Program-made: the position numbers and the translations under genes
In this document: piece after piece, positions 17,818 to 25,491 of the stretch
How the letters are laid out: every line of letters starts with the position of its first letter
Position numbering within the stretch: position 1 is the first letter of the stretch
The notes under the pieces: model-generated
The model's database searches: none
What the model was told of the DNA's origin: nothing
The model's input: only the letters and a program-made list of their open reading frames with translations
From: Actinomadura sp. DC4
GTDB lineage: Bacteria; Actinomycetota; Actinomycetes; Streptosporangiales; Streptosporangiaceae
Length of the DNA: 64,000 nt
Reading direction: 5' to 3'
Assembly: GCF_030406325.1 (NCBI RefSeq)
Contig: NZ_JAUEQY010000013.1
Span: 124,001-188,000 of the forward strand

Positions 17818-18705
17818 GTGTCCAATATCACCGAGGAGACCGTGACCGAGCGGCGCGTCCAGGGCGACGGCGTCGAGCTGGCCGTCTTCGAACGCGGCCA
17901 GGGGCCCACCGTCCTGCTCGTGCACGGGTTCCCCGACACGCACGCCGTCTGGGACGCCGTGGCCGGGCGGCTCGCCGCGCGGTTCCACGTCGTCGCGTAC
18001 GACGTGCGCGGCGCGGGCGGCTCCTCCCGGCCACGGGCGCGCGAGGCGTACCGGTTCGAGCATCTCGTGGCCGACATGCGGGCGGTGCTGGACGCCGTCA
18101 GCCCCGGCGCCCCGGTGCATCTGGCCGGGCACGACTGGGGCGCGATCCAGTCGTGGGAGGCGGTCTGCGCGATGCCCGAGCGGTTCACCACCTACACCTC
18201 GATCTCCGGGCCGTGCCTCGACCACGCCGCGCACTGGACCCGTACGGGACTGCGCGAGCGGTCCGGGGTGCGCAAGGTGCTACGGCAGCTCGCCCACTCC
18301 TGGTACATCGCCGCGTTCCACACGCCCGTGCTGCCCGAGCTGGTCTGGCGGCACGTGCTCGCCCGCCGCTGGGGCGCGCTCCTCGAACGCACCGAGGGCG
18401 TGCCGGCCGGCGACGGCCATCCGGCGCCGACGCTCGCCGAGGACGCCGCAGCGGGCGTGAACCTCTACCGCGCGAACATGCTCGGCGCGCGCCGTACGCC
18501 GGGCGAGCGCCGTACGACCGTGCCCACGCAGGTCGTGGTGCCCACCGGGGACGCGTTCGTGACGCCGGGGCTGGCCGCCGAGGCGGCCCGGCCGTTCGCC
18601 GAGCGGCTGCAGGTACGGCCGGTCCGCGCACCGCACTGGGTGCCGCTCACCCAGCCCGGGGAGATCGCCCGCCTGATCTCCGAGCACATCGCCCAGGCCG
18701 GTTAG
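17818..18705 (+). CDS. Alpha/beta-fold hydrolase (epoxide hydrolase-like)
   Basis: A 295-residue hydrolase. LLVHGFPDTHAVW gives the oxyanion HG motif, AYDVRGAGGSSRP the next strand, and LAGHDWGAIQSWE the nucleophile elbow with Asp (GHDWG), as in epoxide hydrolases and haloalkane dehalogenases. The catalytic His is probably in RAPHWVPL near the C-terminus. GTG 17818 fits the fold better; an in-frame ATG at 17788, 4 nt after fdhD, would add ten unlikely residues. TATATT just upstream may be a -10 element. Its stop overlaps the convergent gene by 4 nt. Substrate unknown. Confidence 0.85.
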   Translation: MSNITEETVTERRVQGDGVELAVFERGQGPTVLLVHGFPDTHAVWDAVAGRLAARFHVVAYDVRGAGGSSRPRAREAYRFEHLVADMRAVLDAVSPGAPVHLAGHDWGAIQSWEAVCAMPERFTTYTSISGPCLDHAAHWTRTGLRERSGVRKVLRQLAHSWYIAAFHTPVLPELVWRHVLARRWGALLERTEGVPAGDGHPAPTLAEDAAAGVNLYRANMLGARRTPGERRTTVPTQVVVPTGDAFVTPGLAAEAARPFAERLQVRPVRAPHWVPLTQPGEIARLISEHIAQAG

Positions 18706-19808
18706 CCCGCCTTCATCCGGAGCGTCTCGGTGGCGCTGCGGCGGACCAGCTCCTCGTCCACCGCGTGGCCCAGGCCAGGCCCGGCGGGCACCGGGACGCG
18801 GCCCCGGGTGGCGCGGATCGGCGGGTCCACCACGTCGTGCGCGTAGTACTTGTCCGAGCCGGAGACGTCGCTGGGCAGCGTGAAACCGGGCAGCGCGGCG
18901 ATCGCGACGTTGGCGGCGCGGCCCACCCCGAACTCATGCATCCCGCCGCACCAGACCCGCCAGCCGCCCTCGACCGCCCGGTCGTGCGCGGCGCTCGCCG
19001 GGGTCAGCCCGCCCATGCGGGAGACCTTGATGTTGAGGATCCGTCCCGCGCCGAGCTCCATCGCGGTGTCGAGCTGGTCGAGGTCGTCCACGGACTCGTC
19101 CAGGCAGACGTCGGTCCCCAGCCGCGACTGCAGCCGGGCGTGCGCGGCCAGCGCGCCCGGAGCGTACGGCTGCTCGATCATCGTCAGGTCGAACCGGTCG
19201 AGCGTGGCGAACACCTCGTACTGGTCCTCGGTGTAGGCGCCGTTGGCGTCGACGTGCAGGTCCAGGCCCGGATGCGCGTCGCGCACGGCGCGTACGGGCT
19301 CGACGTCCCAGCCGGGGGCGATCTTCAGCTTGATCCGCGGGTACCCCTCCTCGGCGTAGCGGCCGGCCTGGGCGAGGAGGTCGTCGACGGTCGGCTCGAT
19401 GCCCAGGCTCACCCCCGCCGCGATGTCCGGGCGGTCGCCGCCGAGGGCGCGCGCCAGCGGCATGCCCGCCGCGCGCGACCACAGGTCCCAGCAGGCGATG
19501 TCCAGGCCGGCCTTGGCGAAGTGGTGGCCGCGGATCCGCGCCCAGCGGGCGCCGACCTCGACGGGGTGGTCCCAGGAGGCGCCGAGCAGGGCGGGCGCGA
19601 GGTAGCGCTCGAGTGTCAGCCGGCAGATGTCGACGGTCTCCGGGCAGTAGTACGGGTCGCTCGGCGAGGCGATCTCGCCCCAGCCGGCCCCGCCGTCCTC
19701 GTCCTCGACCCGCACGAGGATGTGCTCGAGGTGGGACTTGCGGTGCGAGCTGGTCTGGAAGGCGTGCACGAGCGGCAGGCTCACGCGGAACGCCTCCACG
19801 ATGGTCAC
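18702..19808 (-). CDS. Enolase-superfamily racemase (o-succinylbenzoate synthase / N-acylamino acid racemase type)
   Basis: A 368-residue member of the mandelate racemase/muconate lactonizing enzyme superfamily. Catalytic lysines lie in RIKLKIAPG (KxK), metal ligands in DANGAYT, IEQPY and CLDESVD, and the opposite catalytic Lys in NIKVSRMGG. This KxK...K set matches the OSBS/NAAAR subgroup. The GTG start overlaps the stop of the GNAT gene by 4 nt (GTGA). That GNAT pairing is known for N-acylamino acid racemase operons that convert D- to L-amino acids, so racemisation is more likely than menaquinone synthesis. Confidence 0.88.
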   Translation of the reverse strand: MTIVEAFRVSLPLVHAFQTSSHRKSHLEHILVRVEDEDGGAGWGEIASPSDPYYCPETVDICRLTLERYLAPALLGASWDHPVEVGARWARIRGHHFAKAGLDIACWDLWSRAAGMPLARALGGDRPDIAAGVSLGIEPTVDDLLAQAGRYAEEGYPRIKLKIAPGWDVEPVRAVRDAHPGLDLHVDANGAYTEDQYEVFATLDRFDLTMIEQPYAPGALAAHARLQSRLGTDVCLDESVDDLDQLDTAMELGAGRILNIKVSRMGGLTPASAAHDRAVEGGWRVWCGGMHEFGVGRAANVAIAALPGFTLPSDVSGSDKYYAHDVVDPPIRATRGRVPVPAGPGLGHAVDEELVRRSATETLRMKAG

Positions 19809-20584
19809 GCGGGGCACCGGTCGCCTCCCTTCCGCAGGCGGTAGACGGCCGTGTGACCGTCGCAGGTCTGGCAGGAGATCGCCTCGAACCCCTCCCCGGT
19901 CAGCCCGGTCAGCGCGGCGGCCAGGTCGTCGCGCAGGTGGGAGGCCGCGCCGCGGTCGCGGGCCACGAGGGCGTCCCAGTCGCGCGGCATCCCGACCAGC
20001 GCGTCGCCGTCGTCCTCGCGCCGCACCTCGCCCCAGCCGGTGTACGGCGGGCGCGGGAGGTTCCGTGCCGGATGCCCGACCAGGTCCCACTCGACGATCA
20101 GCCGGTCGGTGCGCATGCCCGGGTCGCGGCCGGAGTCCTCGACGCCGTACAGGTCGCGGGTGAACCAGCGGCCGGTCGCGCCCAGCACGTCGAAGTTGAA
20201 GTGCGCGTTGTGAGTGCGCACGGGGTCGAAGGCCCAGCGCATGACGGTCACGCCGGTGGAGATCACGTAGTCGCGCTGGCTCAGCTTGAGCGTGCGGCCC
20301 ACCCCCTTGCCCTGCCAGCCGGGCAGCACCGCCGCCACCTGTGAGTAGTGGTAAACGGTCGAGGAGTCCGATCCGAGGAAGCCGTACGTGAAGCCGATCA
20401 GCTCCTCCCCCGCGAAGGCGCCGATCACCGAACCGGCGTTGCGCGAGAGCGCGGCGAGCAGCCGCGGGCTGACGGCCGGATCGGTCGGCGCGAGCGCGAA
20501 CGCGGTGCGGTAGACCTCCACTCCGGCGCGCATCTCGGCCGCCGTGATGAGAGGTCGTACGGTGATGGACGGAGAGAGCGACAA
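19805..20584 (-). CDS. GNAT-type acetyltransferase paired with the racemase (COG3375-like)
   Basis: A 259-residue protein with a GNAT core: VAAVLPGWQGKGVGRTLKL near residues 82-100 is the acetyl-CoA loop, followed by WAFDPVRTHNAHFNFDVLGA, a segment typical of COG3375. In that family the acetyltransferase is encoded with an OSBS-like racemase and is thought to acylate D-amino acids so that the racemase can act on them. The 4-nt overlap with the racemase gene supports the pairing. It is divergent from the M20 peptidase, whose deacylation activity could complete the same pathway. Confidence 0.85.
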   Translation of the reverse strand: MSLSPSITVRPLITAAEMRAGVEVYRTAFALAPTDPAVSPRLLAALSRNAGSVIGAFAGEELIGFTYGFLGSDSSTVYHYSQVAAVLPGWQGKGVGRTLKLSQRDYVISTGVTVMRWAFDPVRTHNAHFNFDVLGATGRWFTRDLYGVEDSGRDPGMRTDRLIVEWDLVGHPARNLPRPPYTGWGEVRREDDGDALVGMPRDWDALVARDRGAASHLRDDLAAALTGLTGEGFEAISCQTCDGHTAVYRLRKGGDRCPA

Positions 20585-20651
20585 ATTCCTCTCTTTTCAG
20601 GTTTTTACACGAAAAAAGCGTCGGTCCCACGTCGAGTTTAGTATCAGTGGC

Positions 20652-21794
20652 ATGGAACCCGATGTGGCCGCCTCCCTGGTGCGCACCACCGCTGACCTGC
20701 TGTCCTTCGGCCGCGAGCGGCTGCGGGAGTACGCCCTCGCCGAGTCGCCGTCCGGAGACGCGCCCGCGCTCGACCGCTGCGCCGAGCTGATCGCGGCGGG
20801 CCAGCGGGAGGCCGGCGGCCGCGTCTCCCGGACCGACGGGCATCTCGTCACGGCCTTCGGGCCGGAGGAGGGCCCGCACCTGCTGCTCGTCGGCCACTAC
20901 GACACGGTCTGGCCGGTGGGCCGGCTGGCGACCATGCCGTACACCGACGACGGCACGACGATCGCCGGGCCGGGCACGCTCGACATGAAGAGCGGGCTGG
21001 TCGCCGTGGAGATGGCCCTGCGCGCGCTGGCCGCCGCAGGCGCGGCCCCCGTACGGCAGGTGCGCCTGGTGACGGTCCGCGACGAGGAGGTGGGCAGCCC
21101 GAGCGGCCGTACGGTGATCGAGGAGCACCTGGACGGGGCGGTCGCGGTGCTCGGCCTGGAGTCGCCGCACCCGGACGGCGCGCTGAAGACCGCGCGCCGG
21201 GGCAGCACCCGGATCCTGCTGACCGTCCAGGGCCGCGAGGCCCATGCCGCGCTGGACCCGGACAGGGGGATCTCCGCCATCGACGAGCTGTTGGACCAGG
21301 TCGCGGCGGTACGCGTGATCGTCCCGGACGACGGCGAGACGCTGTTCAACGTCGGCCGGATCGAGGGCGGCAGCCGGGCCAACGTGATCGCCGGCTCGGC
21401 GTCGGCCGAGATCGGCCTGCGCTTCACCTCGGCCGCGGCCGAGCACCGCGTGCTCGACGCGCTCACCGGCGCGACGCCTTTCCGCGCAGGCGCGGTCGTG
21501 GCGGCGAAGGTGCTGTCCTCACGCCCCACCTGGCCCGAACGCGCGGACGACCCGCTGCTGGCGACGGTCGCGCGCATCGGCGCGGACCTCGGCCAGCAGA
21601 TCACGGGCCGCCCGGCAGCGGGAGCGGGCGACACGAACCTTCCGGGCTCACGCGGCCTGCCGACGCTGGACGGCTTCGGCCCACGAGGCCGCGGCGCCCA
21701 CGCGGCGGAGGAGTCCTTCCACCTGGCCGCCCTGCCGGCACGCGCCGCCCTGCTCGCGGCCATCATGGTCGACGACCTGTCGGCTCACACGTAG
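20652..21794 (+). CDS. M20-family metallopeptidase / amidohydrolase
   Basis: A 380-residue zinc peptidase. Metal-ligand motifs in order are VGHYDTVWP, DMKSG (bridging Asp), RDEEVGS (catalytic Glu and ligand) and GRGAHAAEESF near the C-terminus. The layout resembles carboxypeptidase G2/ArgE-type enzymes that cleave N-acyl amino acids. ATG 20652 was chosen. TAGTAT at 20639-20644 would place the transcription start at the ATG, giving a leaderless mRNA. It faces the GNAT-racemase pair, so deacylation of N-acyl-L-amino acids made by that pair is a reasonable inference. Its 3' end overlaps the convergent MocR gene by 10 nt. Confidence 0.88.
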   Translation: MEPDVAASLVRTTADLLSFGRERLREYALAESPSGDAPALDRCAELIAAGQREAGGRVSRTDGHLVTAFGPEEGPHLLLVGHYDTVWPVGRLATMPYTDDGTTIAGPGTLDMKSGLVAVEMALRALAAAGAAPVRQVRLVTVRDEEVGSPSGRTVIEEHLDGAVAVLGLESPHPDGALKTARRGSTRILLTVQGREAHAALDPDRGISAIDELLDQVAAVRVIVPDDGETLFNVGRIEGGSRANVIAGSASAEIGLRFTSAAAEHRVLDALTGATPFRAGAVVAAKVLSSRPTWPERADDPLLATVARIGADLGQQITGRPAAGAGDTNLPGSRGLPTLDGFGPRGRGAHAAEESFHLAALPARAALLAAIMVDDLSAHT

Positions 21795-23221
21795 GCGGGG
21801 CGGGACAGGCCCGCGGTGTCGGCGTCGCGCTGGGCCAGGGCCAGGCGGGCCGTGGCCTCGCGCAGGCGGTCCGGTGGCAGGACGTACGGCACGCGCAGGT
21901 GGTCGTCCAGGACGCCGTCGACGCCGAAGGCGGTGCCCGGGACCAGGTGCACTCCGTGGCGGGCGCCCGCCGCCGCCAGGGCCGTGCTCGACACGCCCGG
22001 CAGGCGGGCCCACAGTGACAGGCCGCCCGGGGGGATCTCGAACTCCCAGCCCGGGCAGTCCTCGCGCAGCGCCTCGACCAGGGCGGTGCGCCGTTCGCGG
22101 AGCATCGACCGGCGCTCGGCGGTGATCTCCTCCATCCGTCCCAGCAGCTCGGTGACGATCAGCTGTTCGAGGACCGGGCTGGCCAGGTCGACGGTCTCCC
22201 TCTCCTCGGCCAGCCGCCGTACGAGGGCCTGGCCCGCGCGGATCCAGCCGATGCGCAGGCCGCCCCACAGCACCTTGGCCGCCGACCCGATGCTGATGAC
22301 GCGACCGTCGGTGTCGTGGGCGGCCAGCGGGCGCGGGCGGGTGACGTCGTCCACCGCGAGTTCGGTGAAGGTCTCGTCGGTGACCATGTACGCGCCCGTG
22401 TCGCGCGCCGTGGCGACCAGGGCGGCGCGCGTGGTGTCGTCCATCAGCCGGCCGGTGGGGTTCTGGAACTCCGGGATCACGTACGCGAGGCGCGCCGCGG
22501 ACTGCCGCAGGCCGCCGGTGAGGAGCTCGGGGTCCCAGCCCGCGTTGACGCCGGCGGGCACGAGGCGGGCGCCCGCGCGGCGCAGGCCGTCCAGGGCGTG
22601 GGGATAGGTCGGCGACTCGACCAGCACCGCGTCTCCCGGCCGCGTGAACGCCTGCAGCACCAGGCACAGGGCGTTCTGCGCGCCGGTCGTCACCAGCACC
22701 TGCTCGGGCACGGTGGGCGCGCCGCGCGCCGTGTAGCGGGCCGCGACCGCCGCGCGCAGCCCCGCCAGGCCCAGCGGCTCGTAGCCCGGGCCGCTCGTAT
22801 GGCGCGGCAGCTCGGCGACGGCCGCCGCGACGCACTCCTCGAACACCGACGGCACGGCCGGTGACACGCAGGCGAGGTCGATGAGCGTGCGGTCCTCGGC
22901 GAGGCCGTGGCGGGCCGCGGACGGCGCGCCGGACGGCAGCGCCGTCCAGCTTCCCGCCCCCTGGCGGCTCTCCACGTAGCCCTCCTCGCGGAGGGCGTCG
23001 TAGGCCGAGGTGACCGTCGTACGGCTCACGCCGAGGATCACGGCGAGGTCGCGCTCGGCGGGCAGCCGTGTGCGCAGCGGCAGGCGGCCGTCGAGCACGA
23101 GGCCGCGCACGCCGGCGGCGATCGCCGCGTAGTAGGGCCGGCTCCGGGGCGGGCCGCCCAGGAGCCGCGCGAGCGTCGTGGCGTTGATCGACCGAGGCGA
23201 CATAAGGCCACTTTTCATCAT
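21785..23221 (-). CDS. MocR-type transcriptional regulator (GntR HTH fused to PLP aminotransferase domain)
   Basis: A 478-residue fusion. The winged HTH spans about residues 20-85 (LRTRLPAERDLAVILGVSRT, then DALREEGYVESRQGAGSW). A fold-type I aminotransferase domain follows, with the PLP lysine in ISIGSAAKVLWGGLRIGW near residue 320. Such proteins sense PLP or an amino-compound adduct and regulate a divergent gene. The divergent neighbour is a YczE-like membrane protein, an association known from other bacteria (yczR/yczE). The intergenic region has repeated TGGCTC/AAGCCA motifs. Confidence 0.92.
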   Translation of the reverse strand: MMKSGLMSPRSINATTLARLLGGPPRSRPYYAAIAAGVRGLVLDGRLPLRTRLPAERDLAVILGVSRTTVTSAYDALREEGYVESRQGAGSWTALPSGAPSAARHGLAEDRTLIDLACVSPAVPSVFEECVAAAVAELPRHTSGPGYEPLGLAGLRAAVAARYTARGAPTVPEQVLVTTGAQNALCLVLQAFTRPGDAVLVESPTYPHALDGLRRAGARLVPAGVNAGWDPELLTGGLRQSAARLAYVIPEFQNPTGRLMDDTTRAALVATARDTGAYMVTDETFTELAVDDVTRPRPLAAHDTDGRVISIGSAAKVLWGGLRIGWIRAGQALVRRLAEERETVDLASPVLEQLIVTELLGRMEEITAERRSMLRERRTALVEALREDCPGWEFEIPPGGLSLWARLPGVSSTALAAAGARHGVHLVPGTAFGVDGVLDDHLRVPYVLPPDRLREATARLALAQRDADTAGLSRPAYV

Positions 23222-23270
23222 TGGCTCTTATATTTCAAGCCACTGGTCTGGCTCAATGATCACTCAGCCA
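23221..23270. promoter_or_regulatory. Repeated TGGCTY sites in the MocR-YczE intergenic region
   Basis: TGGCTC occurs at 23222-23227 and again at 23249-23254, with AAGCCA (its near inverse complement) at 23237-23242 and CAGCCA at 23265-23270. The alternating direct and inverted half-sites over about two to five helical turns fit MocR operators, which bind spaced repeats. The stretch is also the most AT-rich of the intergenic region. Confidence 0.5.
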
Positions 23271-23289
23271 GAAGAAAGGCAGACGAACC

Positions 23290-23937
23290 GTGTACCTCCG
23301 TCGATTGGCCCAGCTGTACGCCGGATTGGCCCTGTACGGCCTCGGCGCCGCCCTGCAGGTCGCCTCGCGGCTCGGCAACGACCCGTGGGACGTGCTCCAC
23401 CAGGGGCTCGCCCGTCAGACCGGCCTGTCGATCGGCACGTGGGCCATCATCGCGGGCGCCCTGGTGCTGATGCTGTGGATCCCGCTCCGGCAGCGGCCCG
23501 GCCTCGGCACGATCAGCAACGTCGTCCTCATCGGCCTGTTCATCGACCTGTTCCTGTGGCTGCTCCCCCACCCCGGCGGGCCGGCGCTCCGCTGGGCGTA
23601 CCTCGTGGCGGGAATCCTCGTCGGCGGCTTCGCGACGGGCTGCTACATCGGCGCGGGCTTCGGCCCGGGCCCGCGCGACGGCCTGATGACCGGCCTGGCC
23701 GCCCGCGGCCACTCGATGCGGGTCGTCCGGACCACGATCGAGGTGAGCGTGCTGGCGCTCGGCTGGCTGCTCGGCGGGACGGTGGGGATCGGCACCCTCA
23801 TGTACGCGCTGGCGATCGGCCCGCTCAGCCACCTCTTCCTGCCCCTGCTGCGGATCGGGCCCGGCCCGGCTACCCGGTCCGAGGCACCGCCGACAGCGGT
23901 GGCGCCACGTCCTCCAGTGCCGTCCGCTCGGCTTTGA
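23290..23937 (+). CDS. YczE/YitT-like integral membrane protein
   Basis: This GTG-started protein has 215 residues, with five or six hydrophobic segments. LGNDPWDVLHQGLARQTGLS near residues 30-50 and GFGPGPRDGLMTGLAARGH near 122-140 are the typical duplicated signatures of the YczE/YyaS/YitT group. AAAGG precedes the start by about 10 nt. Transport of a vitamin-B6-like or amino compound has been suggested for partners of MocR regulators, but is not proven. The last 68 nt overlap the convergent MFS gene, so the Pro/Ala-rich C-terminal tail may be dispensable. Confidence 0.85.
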   Translation: MYLRRLAQLYAGLALYGLGAALQVASRLGNDPWDVLHQGLARQTGLSIGTWAIIAGALVLMLWIPLRQRPGLGTISNVVLIGLFIDLFLWLLPHPGGPALRWAYLVAGILVGGFATGCYIGAGFGPGPRDGLMTGLAARGHSMRVVRTTIEVSVLALGWLLGGTVGIGTLMYALAIGPLSHLFLPLLRIGPGPATRSEAPPTAVAPRPPVPSARL

Positions 23938-25324
23938 CGCCCCAGAAGGCGGCGACCACTCCGGCGGCCATCATCACGCCGGCGGCGATCAGGTACGCGA
24001 CGAAGAGCCGGGAACGGTCCGGGTGGGCCTGGTCGCCGATCAGCGACCCGAAGATCGTGGGACCGAGGGAGCCGAAGACCTGGGCGATGGCGAAGAACAG
24101 CGCGATCGCCTGCGCGCGCAGCTCCATCGGGAAGATCTCACTCACGGTGAGGTAGCCCGAGCTGGCCGCGGCCGAGGCGATGAAGAAGATGACCGACCAC
24201 AGCATCGTCTGGGTGACCGCGGTCAGCACGCCGATCGAGAACAGGTAGCCGCTGAAGGCCAGGAGCGCGCCGGACAGCAGGTACGTGCTCGAGATCATCC
24301 GCCGGCGGCCGATCGTGTCGAACAGCCGCCCGATGAGCAGCGGCCCGAGCAGGTTGCCGGCGGCGAAGGCGAAGAAGTACTTGGCCACGTCGTGGTCGGA
24401 GACGCCGTAGAAGTGCTTGAGGACGAGGCCGTACGTGAAGAAGATCGCGTTGTACAGGAACGACTGGCTGATCATCAGGGTCGCGCCGAGGACCGAGCGC
24501 TTCGGGTAGTCGCGGAACAGCGTCCGGGCGACCTGCGCGAACGACACCGGCTCGTACGCCCGCACCTCGATGTAACGGTTCCGATCGACCTCGGGCAGCC
24601 GGGCGCCGGACGCGGCGACCTCGCGCTCGATCCGCGCCACCGTGCGCTCCGCCTCCCCGGCCTGCCCGTGCATGAGCTGCCAGCGCGGGCTCTCGGGGAG
24701 CGTGCGGCGCAGGCCCCAGATCCCCAGGCCGATCAGCGGGCCGATGAAGAAGCCGAGGCGCCAGCCGAGGTTCGCGGGCAGCAGCCGCGGGTTGAGCAGG
24801 ACGTACTCCCCGAGCGAGCCGAGGATCGCGCCGAACCAGTACGTGCCGCTGACGGCCAGGTCGACGCGGCCCCGGTAGCGCGCGGGGATGAGTTCGTCGA
24901 TGGCCGAGTGGATCGCGGCGTACTCCCCGCCGATGCCCATCCCGGCGGCGAACCGGAAGACCAGGAAGATCGGGTAGTTGAACGACAGCGCGGTGAGCCC
25001 GTTGGCGACCAGGTAGAGCCCGAGCGTGACGATGAACAGCCTGCGCCGGCCCAGCCGGTCCGACAGGCGCCCGAAGAGCAGCGCGCCGGCCACCTCGCCG
25101 AGCAGGTACACCGTCGCGGAGAAGCCGACCTCGCCGGAGGTGAGGTGCAGCGTGTCCGCGCGCTGCAGGGTCGGCCCGACGATGCTCGCGATCTGGATCT
25201 CCAGCCCGTCCAGGACCCAGGCCACGCCGAGCGCGGCGATCATCCGGCTGTGGAAACCCGACCAGGGCAGGCGGTCGATCCGGGCCGGAACCAGGCTGCG
25301 CACGGTCTCCGCCGCTTCCGACAT
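23870..25324 (-). CDS. MFS transporter, sugar-porter-like
   Basis: A 484-residue carrier with 12 predicted membrane segments. GRLSDRLGRRRLF after the second helix and GRLFDTIGRRRMIS in the second half are the two MFS loop-2/3 motifs. FRFAAGMGIGGEYAAIHSAI and the PESPRW motif after helix 6 are hallmarks of the sugar porter/aromatic acid symporter group. Substrate unknown. Its start is 167 bp from the divergent GH15 gene, so a carbohydrate link is possible but unproven. Confidence 0.9.
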   Translation of the reverse strand: MSEAAETVRSLVPARIDRLPWSGFHSRMIAALGVAWVLDGLEIQIASIVGPTLQRADTLHLTSGEVGFSATVYLLGEVAGALLFGRLSDRLGRRRLFIVTLGLYLVANGLTALSFNYPIFLVFRFAAGMGIGGEYAAIHSAIDELIPARYRGRVDLAVSGTYWFGAILGSLGEYVLLNPRLLPANLGWRLGFFIGPLIGLGIWGLRRTLPESPRWQLMHGQAGEAERTVARIEREVAASGARLPEVDRNRYIEVRAYEPVSFAQVARTLFRDYPKRSVLGATLMISQSFLYNAIFFTYGLVLKHFYGVSDHDVAKYFFAFAAGNLLGPLLIGRLFDTIGRRRMISSTYLLSGALLAFSGYLFSIGVLTAVTQTMLWSVIFFIASAAASSGYLTVSEIFPMELRAQAIALFFAIAQVFGSLGPTIFGSLIGDQAHPDRSRLFVAYLIAAGVMMAAGVVAAFWGVKAERTALEDVAPPLSAVPRTG

Positions 25325-25491
25325 GTGCCGTCCTTCCCGAACCGGCCGACCGAAATGGCGACCGGATGATTACTTACCGTGATCGCCTTTGGTAAACAGC
25401 ACGTCAGGTCGGATCATTCACCTCGTACGAGCCGCAGTGCCGCGTTACCGTACGCACTGGGTCGGAATCCGGCATGGCAAGGGGGAACACG

